DNA from: Inonotus obliquus
Lineage: Eukaryota > Basidiomycota > Agaricomycetes > Hymenochaetales > Hymenochaetaceae
DNA: 64,000 nt
Assembly (NCBI GenBank): GCA_032164295.1
Contig: JAJHTX010000011.1
Coordinates: 310,001-374,000, forward strand
Reading direction: 5' to 3'
The notes beneath the pieces were generated by a model. That model was not told where the DNA came from and made no database searches. It was given only the letters and a program-made list of their open reading frames with translations. How positions within the stretch are numbered: position 1 is the stretch's first letter; the number at the start of each line of letters is the position of its first letter. This document shows positions 53,513 to 64,000 of the stretch, piece by piece. Position numbers and translations under genes: made by a program.

Positions 53513-54380
53513 TGCGCGTATTAAACATCGAAAATTATATCGTTGAACGTGTTGCACCATCGTCGACGCTGAAGGAACGTCGGTGCTGTGTGCACATAAA
53601 CTGACGTGTCACGTCACATGACCTTCATTCTGAGAAAAAGAAAAAAATATACGCTTTGGTCAGTATGTCTCACACGTATGTCTCACACCGAATACTGACT
53701 TCATGAATACGAGCACGAGCACGAGCGCGTACTTTTCACAAGGCACAAGGGAACAGTGTATCCTGCGGAGTCAAATCACCGGGGGGCATCCCTTCACAGT
53801 ACTAGTGCTCACCTTCCGACTGACCGGGTTGTTTTCCCGCTTTTCCTGCTTTTACGGATCAAATCTTGGCGGCTCTGATATTCGCGTATTATTCAAAACC
53901 GCGAAAGGCGCAGTGCTAGGCAAATCAAGGCTAGCCATATGTTGCAAAGTAGCATGAAAGCAAGCGGGCTTATCTGCTGAGGATTGAGCACTTAGGAAAC
54001 TGGAGTCTTGAACTCGCTGCAGCCTGATCATCTTGTACTTGATTTACGACTATCCACCTCTTTCGCAGATTATTGCCACAGCGTGTGACGATTTCCCCCC
54101 CTCCGCGCTCATTTTCCACTCTCCGACGGTCGATGTGGGCCTGATTCAGTGATGGTGGCATCCGCAAATGGAATTCAAACATGTTCGGTTACGCTCTGGA
54201 CTCAACGCGGCTGGTACCGCCCGACGGCGCCGCCCGCTACTGGTGATACTATGACACCCTCAGTCTCAGTCGCGGAATATAAACGCCGCTGCGTTGAAAT
54301 ATGGACCAGAGACGCATTTCTGTACCGCATCCCCCCCACACTAGTTCTCCCTTCCCTGCGTCTCCCTTCAACAACTCGTC
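53513..54380. other. divergent promoter region between the p24 and glycoprotein genes
   Basis: 870 bases with no supported gene, between two start codons on opposite strands. A CACGAGCACGAGC stretch near 53710 is a short tandem. Confidence 0.5.
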
Positions 54381-55800
54381 ATGAAGGCCTTCCTCGTTCT
54401 CCATGGTCTTGTCTCTGTCGTGTTTGCCCAGTACAGCGTGACCTTCACGCCAGACAACACCCCCGACACATGGCAGGAAGGTCAGACAGGGACGAACAGG
54501 TGTGGCACTGACTCTAACCAAACGTCCATGTGTCAAAACGCTTACAGTGCGTCCCCTCAACACTATCATACTATGATCCGTATTCATTCACGTTTGTGAC
54601 TATCTATTTAGTCAACTCTGCTACCGACTTCTGCCTCTATGCTCCACCTGACGCGGGTCCAAACTCCTCTATTGGTGAAACAGAACGGATCGAAGTTGCG
54701 TATTGCACTCAGGTACGTAAGCCCGCGTGCGCTTTCGGGATCTCGCACAAACCGTTTACTTCGGATAGCGTGGCAGAGGCACACGCCTCATACCAGATGG
54801 CACGTTGCAGGGAGTACATTTTGTGAAGACCCCAGATTACGTTCAAGTGACCGGAGTTGGCGACCTGACGAAGATAAACATACCACAGGGAGACGCTGGA
54901 GGGTGAATTACTATCAGAATCATGAACTATTTGAAATTAACCCATTCCGTAGGGAACTTGATCCTCACGGTGCTGACGGCAACGGTATGTCAAATGATAA
55001 CTAAGTGTATGGTCATTTTATTGAATCCTTACGGTAGGTAACCCGATTGGTGGAATTGTCTTCTCCAACGCATTCACAGGTCAAGCGGTGCAAATACATG
55101 AGTGGACGGTAAACTGCTTCTCTTCCTTCAAATCCGATAGTTGATTGTTAACCTCGTGGTACAGAACTTCATGTCATCTACTCAGTTCTGTTTCCGCGCC
55201 TGCAAAGACGGACCGAATGCCGCGGCATTGTGCCAACACATTTACGATGAGATGGGATGCGAGTGGAACATGCCAGCTAACTATGATCCTGGTGTATTTG
55301 AGGACTGTGCTGGAGATACTGGCGAGGTAGATTACTCTCTTTTTCATATTAGCCTGAAGCTCAAACGCTGGAATAAAGCCGATGGGTGTATATGGCGGCT
55401 CTACTTTCCATCAGGGTGATGCCGCAACGCCGGGCCCTCATCCTACCCCTTCCTCGTCACAATGCTCAAGTATTTCAACGGTGGCCGACGGAGTGGGAGC
55501 GTCGACGACGTCTTCAACGTCAGCCTCCTCGACAACGGTTAGATCCTTTTAATTCTTTTGACCTACTATTGTGTGCCACCATCCAAGACGATATCTAATC
55601 TACGTTCCTTCTATCAGACACGTGCAACTTCAGGGCGTAGCTCCACGACAAGTGCGGCTGCAACAGCGGATTCCACGGACGTAGCTACCAACGCTGCACC
55701 CCACGAGTTTAACGCGGTTCATGCGTTATTCGGATCTGTTAGCATCGCATTTATTGTCGGGACTCTGGGATACCTCCTCGGCGTTGCTTCTTTCTTTTAA
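54381..55800 (+). CDS. secreted/GPI-type glycoprotein, macrophage-activating-glycoprotein-like
   Basis: ATG at 54381 begins a signal peptide (MKAFLVLHGLVSVVFAQYSV). Exons encode DTWQEGQTGTNRCGTDSNQT, then NSATDFCLYAPPDAGPNSSI with GETERIEVAYCTQ, then GVHFVKTPDYVQVTGVGDLT, ELDPHGADGNGNPIGGIVFS, QIHEWTNFMSSTQFCFRACK and MGCEWNMPANYDPGVFEDCA. Cysteines are regularly spaced and probably form disulfides. The C terminus is Ser/Thr-rich and ends in a hydrophobic segment (ALFGSVSIAFIVGTLGYLLG), which may be a GPI signal or membrane anchor. The family is widespread in Agaricomycetes and often annotated as macrophage-activating glycoprotein, a name from a mushroom extract; its native role is likely at the cell wall. 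The reading frame in the exon near 55390-55545 is set by the intron just after SSTT; an alternative frame there is chance. Confidence 0.85.
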
Positions 55801-58800
55801 TGATTTAACGGAGCATTTACACGAGGGATCTAGAAACTGAAATTCTTGGACGCTTAATGCACATGTCCGTTATGATCTTAATTGTCTGCTTTTTGGGGGG
55901 ATGGTCGTGTTCAATGGACATCCACTACACCAATAATCGCCCTACTCGTATGTAACTCCTGTACTCAAGACATATAACCTACCGTTACTCTTATCTTGTA
56001 ATCGATTCTCATGTTATTTTCGCCTAACACCATACGCTCCCTACAATCCATCCGATTATCTTTGATAAATCATCCTTCTTTCCGTCAGTATATTCTACGC
56101 CATTCAAATTTGCTATTTACCAAACTATGAGAGCATGAGAGCAAGTCAAATGGGACGATTACGTAAGTATGTATGATTGATGTAAACGCATGGGATCGTG
56201 CGACCAAAGAGACACTGTGGCCACTCCACTCTTAGCATTACTCTGCAATTCTGCCAGTGGCCCTACAACGTTTCCTGGAGGATACTACCTGATAATCGCG
56301 CTTCAGCGCGTCACGATAACACACGCCGGGGAACTTGCTTCTGACTAGTAAAAGCTGCGGGACTATTTTTCCCAGGATAGGGATACTGGGCGAAAATTTG
56401 ATGTAAGTGGTGACTTTTCAAATATTCCTCGGACTGTCAAAGGAAAAATAAAGTTTTGCTGCAGTCACCTCAAGCCATCTTTCAATACGGCATATTCTCC
56501 TATCAGAAGGATGGGTAGGTGTATCTCCTCTCGTTTCCTGAGATCCATTGACACTCACTATTACGTTGGTATCCCCGTCGAGTTGAAGCGCTAGATATCC
56601 GACTGGATGAACGGGGCCAACCAGCGATGTTCCTCCGACATTCCTTCACTCTGCCTTGCAGCCATTCACAAGTGTGCTCCTGGTTCACTCAGGGCCTTGC
56701 CATGGTGTCGTTTGGCTTGCATAGAAGTACTTCTGGGGCTTGACGTTCTCTTGGACAGCTAAGAGAACGCCGTCGAAGATGCTATGTTTCCAAATCCGAT
56801 GTGCATATCTTTTCCCCATGTCCCTTAGAACGGAGCTGCGCAGGAATATGAGACCTACCTCCATGGCGTCTGTATCTCCTCCCTATAGCCAAGTGCTATA
56901 TTCGTAGACCCGTTTCAGACAAGTTGGGATAGCATTGCGGCATACTTATACCTCAAGATCGGGCCGATTCTACGCTTGGCGAAATACTCGCTGTTAGATC
57001 CTATACGAAACAGACGGAGCATATATAACATCAAAGGCAAGCTCCACTCTTCCGGCCTGCGTGTTCGATCGAGAACGTTGGAATCACTTTTGCTATCAGA
57101 AGCTGCTCGGAGAGGTCGCATCTTTATCACGGCCTACTCAACGAACATCCTGCTATAACCGAGTCGAAGGTCGCGACTAGGTCCTTTACTCACGCGTAAC
57201 CGGAGACACGTACTATATTGTATACTTCTGCTTGTACCGCGCATCGCGAACCTCTCCGGCTTCCCGCATGATGACGTCGTACTTCATATGCGTCACTCTG
57301 AAAAGACACATCTGGTACCTATGCGAGGGAAGAACGGGAGAGACGGAGCTTGCGGGAGAAGAGAAACGTCAAGTCCTTCTCACGGGCGAGGCATGCCAAT
57401 ACACATCTAACCAAAACGGCGACACCTTTTTTCACTTATGAATCTACTATGGATGTTCGCAACCTCGGAATCGGCATTCATTAGCGACCTTGGGGTAACG
57501 CTCCTTATCTTCATCTCCTTCCTATCTCAGAGAAAATTATGAGATAGGGGCACAATACCTTCAGGGCTACTACGTGGCATTATATTTCGTAGGAACTTTG
57601 TTTGAAACACTTCTACAGCGTCATTGAGAAGCTGGCGTCATTACTTGGTATTGCCGCTGTACGTACTCTCATCCGCAGATATCTTTCGCTTCCTTTGTCC
57701 CGAATGAAGCAAGTCGCGCCCGTGTTTTTCGTGCAGCATCCCGGTGAATTCATAGCTGACTCCTCGGTCTAGCCACTGTAGAACAAGATTAGTTGAACTC
57801 ACAACGCTGGGTACATTGTTGTTTTACGGCTCCTAAACCTAGCGGAAAACTGTTTCTGCTGCCTCGGACCAGATGTTCCGAATATCCGAACCATCACCTC
57901 ATGTCCTCGTTCCAGGCCTTGGCCCATTGCTCGCTGATATCTCATACTACAAGATGGCAATCTGCTCAGCCGAAATGAAGACGTTTAAATCGCACTCGAT
58001 TCAATTCGGCTTGTCTTCATACTTTCGATGTCTAGCTGCTCTTTGCGGGCTTCGGAAAGTTTTACACCGCCGGTATCCCAGTCAGTATCTGACCTTTGAT
58101 GATTGGACTATATGCTTGTTGGTGGAGAATCCAAGCAAAGTACTTCTAGAGAAGGAAGCCACCTAGATTGATCCTAAGACGGAACACTGTCCTATTCTAG
58201 TAGCTCCACTGCCTAGACCACCAGGACGTTTATTTCCGTAGAGTTCGTAGTCCGTGTACGAAACACACTGGCTTCATCGAACAAGATCAATCTGATCCGG
58301 ACCTCCTGTGTCCTTGCTGCTGCCCACAGAAACGTTATTCATAAGAAGCTATATTGTAGAGTACGTCATCTGCATTCACTTTTACGCATCAGCGCATAAA
58401 CAACGGACCTGTCTTGAGCCTCTTCTCGATCTTTAGGTTCAAACCGTGTTACTATGTCCAAAGGTTCAGATTATGATTTGGTGTATCGTATGTGATACTT
58501 ATCACAGGTCTGGCAGGACGGGCTCTGTTGAAAGCTTGCCTTGTGGGATTCACGGAGGAATGCTGCTCTCCAGAATCCGCCATTCGTACCTGGTAGCCTT
58601 TGCCATCTACAACCAAACGAAGCTACTAAATGTATGACAAGATGGCAACTCAAAGGGTCGGTGCCGCAAAATTTCCCTCCGGATGATTCGCAAAACGTTC
58701 TTAATCCCAACTCAAGAAACGGTCAATCCATCAGGCCATGTTACAATGCACGGACCGCCGTTCCTTACCGAAGCCATATCGGCAGATGCCAGTATTGGAG

Positions 58801-59222
58801 ATGAGAATCCCAAGAGTTTCATAAAGCCACTATTGCCATGAACACCCCAAGCTCGCTTTCCTACTAGCGTTACAATGGAAGGAGCCGGATCGTAGCTTGC
58901 GGCTGTAGACGGATACGCTACTATGAGCACTAGCACTCTGGATGTTCTCGACCATCATCGATCATCGTCTACGGATACTGATTGAACAGCTCAAGCACAC
59001 GGGAAATCGAGGTGTAATGCCAAATCTTAAAAAGATGGATGACGATTAACCAAAAAACTTCATGACTTCGCAAGATCCAGCTACTGTGGTTGGGATGAAA
59101 ACAACCGTTATGACGCATGTCCTGCTAATCATGATTATTCGAACTTGGGCTGCCCTTATGAGTCGGACCCGCTGTGGCTAGCGCAACGGCGTTCCGCGAG
59201 CCCTGTTGCTTATTAAGTTTAG
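55801..59222. other. 3.4-kb stretch without a confident gene
   Basis: Short open frames occur on both strands. The most protein-like is plus-strand 57873-58166, with ADISYYKMAICSAEMKTFKS and SSYFRCLAALCGLRKVLHRR, and a minus-strand stretch near 58712-58936 that reads APSIVTLVGKRAWGVHGNSG. Neither has a recognised domain or a supported exon chain. The stretch may hold decayed genes or long untranslated sequence. Confidence 0.4.
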
Positions 59223-59573
59223 ATGAAGGAATCGATGTCGCTGCCATATTCAAACGGGACGAAGCCACTGGACGTTGAAGCGATACGGCTGAAAGTTACC
59301 CCGAACACTCACATACTTCATCTTTACAAAGACCATTTAGTTTGCAGTGTGAACCAAGGACGGAGGCAATTTGCGTACGCATGCATGCACAGATGGGCTC
59401 CGATGTTTCCTCGTTTTGGTGGAGCGGAAGAGGGCCGCGTGTTCAATCTTGCTCGCGGTTACAGTACAAGAAAGTCAATTCATCCGAAATGTCGCTCGTG
59501 TCGAAGCATTTGGAGCACTTCGGAATTCTGGCATGCCCTGACTGAATATGAAACCATGCTCTCGTCTCGGTAA
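59223..59573 (+). CDS. unrecognised 116-codon open frame
   Basis: Single-exon frame starting at ATG 59223 (MKESMSLPYSNGTKPLDVEA) with VTPNTHILHLYKDHLVCSVN, a cysteine-containing core (CMHRWAPMFPRFGG; CRSCRSIW) and the end ETMLSSR; a GTAAG donor directly after it means it could continue in another exon. No family recognised. Composition is protein-like, but there is no independent support. Confidence 0.3.
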   Translation: MKESMSLPYSNGTKPLDVEAIRLKVTPNTHILHLYKDHLVCSVNQGRRQFAYACMHRWAPMFPRFGGAEEGRVFNLARGYSTRKSIHPKCRSCRSIWSTSEFWHALTEYETMLSSR

Positions 59574-62516
59574 GTTCCAGGCAATGTAATGCCATGCCGT
59601 GAATTGCTCCTCTTCACGACGGATTCCAGCAGCACGAGTGTAATGCAGATGTGGAGAGAATTGCCTCCGTGGATTGAAGTAGCATTGCTTGAGAAGATCC
59701 GAGAAACAGACGCCGCCTAAGTATCCAATGAAAATAAGAGCTCAACAATCTGAACGACAATTGAATGCAGCTTCATTTCACCATTATTCATCCAGCTTTT
59801 ACACATACAGAACAAAACGCCGAAAGGCTCTTCAGGAGAATGGTCGGCTACTAGCGGGTATCAACGGTCACTTTGAACCCTCTTGAGCTGTTTTAAATTT
59901 TCCGACGAGAGCCCGCGACAGACAAAAGGATCAAATCGAGAAAAGAAAAGAAAAATTGATTATGGGTGATGTGAGAGCGTGAGAAGAACGGGACGGAGAA
60001 AGGCACGTGCTGGCAGGTTAACTTTATTTCTCAAACTTTCTTTTCTTCCCCGTTCCATTCCTTTCTTCCAGTCATGAGTCAAACGTTCTCCATTTTGTGC
60101 TTATTCTCGCCGGTTATTCGTGAGGTGTACCAGGTCGTTTGAATCAGCCAGGTCGGCTGTGGCTGCTCCGCCTTCCCTCCGAGCACCCTAAAATGAGTTC
60201 CGATGGAAAGGGCTGGTGAGAGCGTGTGGAAAAGCGCTCGCTCGGTCTTCCAGATAACCCCGCCATCGGTAGTCGTACCGAGCAGTTCTGGCGCCCTGGA
60301 ACATCCATATGCTTGAGCGTCTTTCGCCTTCCGGTCCGCAGAATCAAAATGTCTGTCTACAGCGCGACAAGCCATGGAGATCTGGCTTCCAAAAGGACTC
60401 TGTCCATACAATTTTCCTTTCGCGTTCTCACCTTCTCCATACGATAGAGACGATGGCATCGGGACCGCGTCTTGTGTCTAGGAGCGCCTAGGATTGCGAT
60501 AAGTTGGTCCAGACGTGTCCCCGTCGGTCTCGTTCTGTAGTTCCATTTCAAGGAGGCATAGAACACGTGCTCCCCGCGTGCCGATCCTTCCCAGGAACCG
60601 GGAACCGGGCCAATCTACCGAATATCCGGGGGTGAGTTCATCGGTTGCGGCCCTCGCCGCCGGCAACGAGCCGGTAAGCTCTCGGCTATCGTGCTTGATT
60701 GGACGGGGATGGAATGCAAATTCAATTTAATGTGTGTAGAGTTCGGAGCGACACATCCTGATGAATAATTTAACGAGCCAGAATGCTAGAAGTTCCTGGG
60801 AGGCGGTTCGACCGGGCCTTCAGTTTCGCTTGCGTCCCCTGGGGGAAAAGCCGAAAGGACTAGCAAGGTTTTCGAATCTTCTGAAGGCGGACTACTCTAT
60901 CATCGAAGTAAGAAGGAAGGGAAGGATCAGTCTATTTTTCTATGCGTCTTTTCGCAGGTGCCCATAGTACATTTTCTCTCACCCACCGTCTACCTCGCAT
61001 CATGCAATTTATCCTTTCTTTCCTCTTCCTTTTCTTAATTTACAATCAGAAAACGGGGAAAGTAGAAATGGGGTTTGATTTGCGTCGCGTCCTGGACGAT
61101 CATCAGACTGCTTGGCTTGCGAGTATTCATGGTCAACCGGTCACGAGCTCGACTATAGACTTCTGTGCGATGATAGAGTCTTGACTAACTCACAACACAG
61201 CATGCTTAGTGGTCGATAACGACGGCCATGTCTCAGATCAGTTCTTTGCCGTCTTCTTAACTTTCGGATTCTTTCTCCGGAAACTCGTGACCCGTGCTAA
61301 CCGTTGTATCGCGGGACGTACAGGTGAGGAACGAGAGGATTGCGAATGCTTCTCGACTCCAATCTAACGCCGTCCCAAATTGATTCCAATTCAACCTTGT
61401 CAATTTTTACTCGGCACCTCGTATTATTCCGAACTCGAATTACTATCAAGCCGATAAGCAAAGGGCGTGAGAATGAGGGAAATGAGCGCCATCAAGTCTT
61501 CCAGGCAAGTTCGCCGCGTTTCGATCCGTTATCCAGGTTCGACTGACCAATCCCGATTCTACCTCACCATCCTGCGAGGGAAAGATGTGTTAAAGGAGCC
61601 GTTCCCGAATTCGCGTGTCTTCCTCGTTATTTCTTCGCCTTCGCACAGGAACGTTCGTGCCTTGAACTTGGCTTGCGATAAGCTAGACACTAGGCAGACG
61701 GGCAACGACGATCCAACCGAAACAGATTGGACGCACACCGAAATAGTATTGCGGAACATGTATGTGCATGTTTGAGACCGTCTCGTTAATTTGAATCTTC
61801 TATCACAGTTACCGTCGTCGTTCCACGACGAGACGACGGGAAAAAACCGATCGAAGAGTGGAGCTGGCAGACCAAAATCCTGGTGCAATTCTTTGTGGTC
61901 GACTTCACAACTTATTTAGTGGCCCAGACTAGTCCAGAAACCATTTTCGAGCCATCCAGATCGTTCAGAGCACCCAGAAAAAGCTCGTGTTGCTCAGAAT
62001 ACTGCAAGTCTTCGACGATTGTTTGACCGACGCGAGCATTGATAGCTGATACTAACTTCGACAACGCGTACGAGAAGCGTTCGACAATTTCCGAGATCCT
62101 TACGCTTACGGAACGGAGTGTCCCATAAAATCCAATCTTCTCGCCCTGGCCTTGATCGCATTAAGAACTATCCTTAATCGTTCAATCGAAGATCACTTCG
62201 AAGTCAGGTTACTAGAGATCAAGAGACCGACTTGCGCGAAGAAAAAAATAGATCACCACTCTGAATGAATAAGCTTCACACTGACTACTATCCTCCCTCC
62301 ATACTCCAATTGCTACTAGATTCGCTCCGAGAATGAGAGTCACTAGGACGAAAAAGTCGATCCGTTCCTCTTCCCGCGATCGAATGGGGCGCTTGTTCCC
62401 AAAGGAACAGACAAAACGCCAGGACAGCTTATAGACTGGCTCTGTCAAGTGACCGAAAGTTCAAATTAGCTTTAGCAACGCGGGTTAGAACGCAAGCAGT
62501 CTCTGTCAGGATCCTG

Positions 62517-62552
62517 GCAGAAGGCAGAAGACAGAAGGCAGAAGACAGAAGG
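62517..62552 (+). repeat. GGCAGAAGACAGAA tandem
   Basis: A 14-base unit GGCAGAAGACAGAA is present twice in tandem, preceded by a half unit (GGCAGAA) and followed by a decayed one (GGATAGAAG). Confidence 0.8.
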
Positions 62553-63570
62553 ATAGAAGAACAACGACATCCCGATAATCCGAGGATTCCATCCGTTCTG
62601 CACCGTTCGCCGTTCCGTATGGGAACTCAGACTCGAACTAGAACAACTAGAATATAGAAGTTTTACGCTGTGTAGGTATTCAAAGGCCGAGTGAGTTGGG
62701 GAAGAGGAAGAATCGGAAGAAATCGAAAACGAAATCGAAAACGAAAGAGGTGATTGAGTTTCTTGACATTGTTACTGTAATGATGCGGACTTCAAGGGTA
62801 ATGCTTTTTTTCATTCTTTTTGGCAAATTTCGAATCCGTTCTCTCTTACTGCTTGGTTTATACTTTCCTTTTGGTGCTTTCAGCTTTCATCTACCACATT
62901 TTCCATTCCTTACTCCCATAACTTTCAAGAAAAGAAACACAAACCCTGCACACCGGTGCAACGAACCTCTCCGTAAAGTATACCAAATCTCTTTCCTCTT
63001 TCCTCTTTCCAAATCCTACACACCTACACCGGTCCGATCCCGAATAACTAAACGAAACAAAATTCAAAATCAAAAAAAGAATGCCGAAACCGAAACCTTC
63101 TCTTTAAACTTCGTACAGAGTCGTGTACATGGCGATGAAGAAAGAAGACAGACAACTTGAACGAGGAGGGCGGATAGGAGGCAGAAGGGTGGGGTAGAGT
63201 TTTTTTGGATGGACCGACGATCAGAATTTGGCGCTCCCGACCGGAAATTTACGAGTAGAAGCCTTCATTATATTGTTGTTCGATGGATGCATTAAGAACT
63301 CCGGCCGCCGAATAGAGATAGAGATTGTGAGGTTTCAACCGAGTCTTGACTCTTGAGGAGTATTAGTGTTTTAGCAAAGAAAGTTCAACAAACTAGAGTA
63401 AAAAAGATAATCAGTAAAAATAAACTGAAGAGTCTAATGAAAATGAACCAAAATCAACGAACCAAAATAGAGATCAAACGAGAGAAAAAAAAGGTCGAAT
63501 AAAAAGGCAAGGCAAGGAAAGAAAGAAAGAAGAAGGCAAAAGATAAGCAAGCGCAAACGCCCGAGTACCC

Positions 63571-63588
63571 GGATCCGGATCCGGATCC
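63571..63588 (+). repeat. GGATCC triple repeat
   Basis: Three direct GGATCC units in a row, followed by CCCGGGG text. The block is self-complementary. Confidence 0.85.
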
Positions 63589-64000
63589 CCGGGGTCGGAT
63601 CATACACTCACTCACTCTGAACGATCCTTCTCGTTTCGTCTTCTCTCGCACGTAACACGCATGTTGCATGGCTACATGGCTACATGCTCGCATGCTCGGA
63701 TACCGAGACGGACGACGGAGTTTTGTAAAGATGTAGGCAGTAGACAGGAGGTTTAGGCGTGCAGGGTATATTACTGTAATATTGGCATATTGAGAAGTAA
63801 ATGTGTAAATGTGTGAGTATCCGAATCACCGAATTGCTGATTTACCGAGTCGGTGATTTATCGTGTCAAGTCTTTTATTACGATTGAAACGAGTGCTCGA
63901 ATAGTGGATTCGGGTATTCTCAGTGATTACGTGTATAACTCGTAACGAATAAAAAGCGGATATGCAAGTACAGTGTAATAGTTATTGAGAGTGAAAGAGG

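Larger units (their letters stand above)
59574..64000. other. right-end region without a confident gene
   Basis: 4.4 kb with no recognised domain. Pyrimidine-rich runs occur (about 60010-60070 and 62990-63010 on plus, 63480-63540 on minus), which in fungi often mark promoters and leaders, so upstream parts of genes outside the window may be present. An ATG after the first run (60074) opens only a short frame. Simple repeats are listed separately. Confidence 0.4.

Noticed and set aside
60074..60447. ATG after a CT-rich run opening MSQTFSILCLFSPVIRE, with possible later exons near 60226-60447
   Set aside because: I could not connect the pieces in phase and no domain was recognised.

Overview
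This window is a nuclear segment of a filamentous basidiomycete, most likely an Agaricomycete. The evidence is the very dense short introns (about 50-60 bases, GTRNGY donors), eukaryotic trafficking and mitochondrial genes, and protein families largely confined to mushroom-forming fungi: DUF6533 membrane proteins, DUF6699 proteins, macrophage-activating-glycoprotein-like secreted proteins and an aqueous-tail family of unknown function. I cannot name the species from sequence alone.

Left part (1-23.5 kb), ordinary gene-dense chromosome: a glycine-rich membrane protein; a mitochondrial Mba1/mL45-type ribosome receptor; the ER SNARE SEC20, divergent from a flavin monooxygenase; a GH27 alpha-galactosidase; a pair of paralogous SAM methyltransferases in convergent (tail-to-tail) orientation; VPS16 of the HOPS/CORVET tethering complexes; and an SPX-EXS phosphate transporter of the SYG1/XPR1 type.

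Middle (23.9-33.7 kb), a transposon nest on the minus strand: parts of two diverged copies of a two-ORF non-LTR retrotransposon (gag-like zinc-knuckle ORF1; ORF2 with APE endonuclease and reverse transcriptase). Two related non-coding elements rich in GGTAC/GGTAT (about 1.3 and 1.7 kb) interrupt or separate the retrotransposon pieces; the larger one is bounded by 9-bp inverted repeats and splits ORF2. The nest lies between the divergently oriented 5' ends of the SPX-EXS gene and a FYVE-RING ubiquitin ligase gene.

Right part (33.9-55.8 kb): a FYVE-RING E3 ligase, a chromodomain protein with half a PHD finger and an 18-residue repeat array, a hypothetical protein of an agaricomycete family, a zinc-finger protein, a tRNA-Thr(CGU), a DUF6699 protein, a DHTKD1-type 2-oxoadipate (or 2-oxoglutarate) dehydrogenase E1, a DUF6533 membrane protein, a p24 (Erv25-type) cargo receptor and a secreted/GPI-type glycoprotein. 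From 55.8 kb to the end I find no confident gene; there are scattered short ORFs and simple repeats.

Functionally the window is mostly housekeeping: several genes act in the secretory and endolysosomal pathways (SEC20, VPS16, ERV25-like p24, FYVE-RING), two in mitochondria (Mba1/mL45, DHTKD1-like). These are neighbours rather than an operon-like system. No biosynthetic cluster, CRISPR array or virus-like system is visible. The least explained structure is the GGTAC-rich element family inside the retrotransposon nest.
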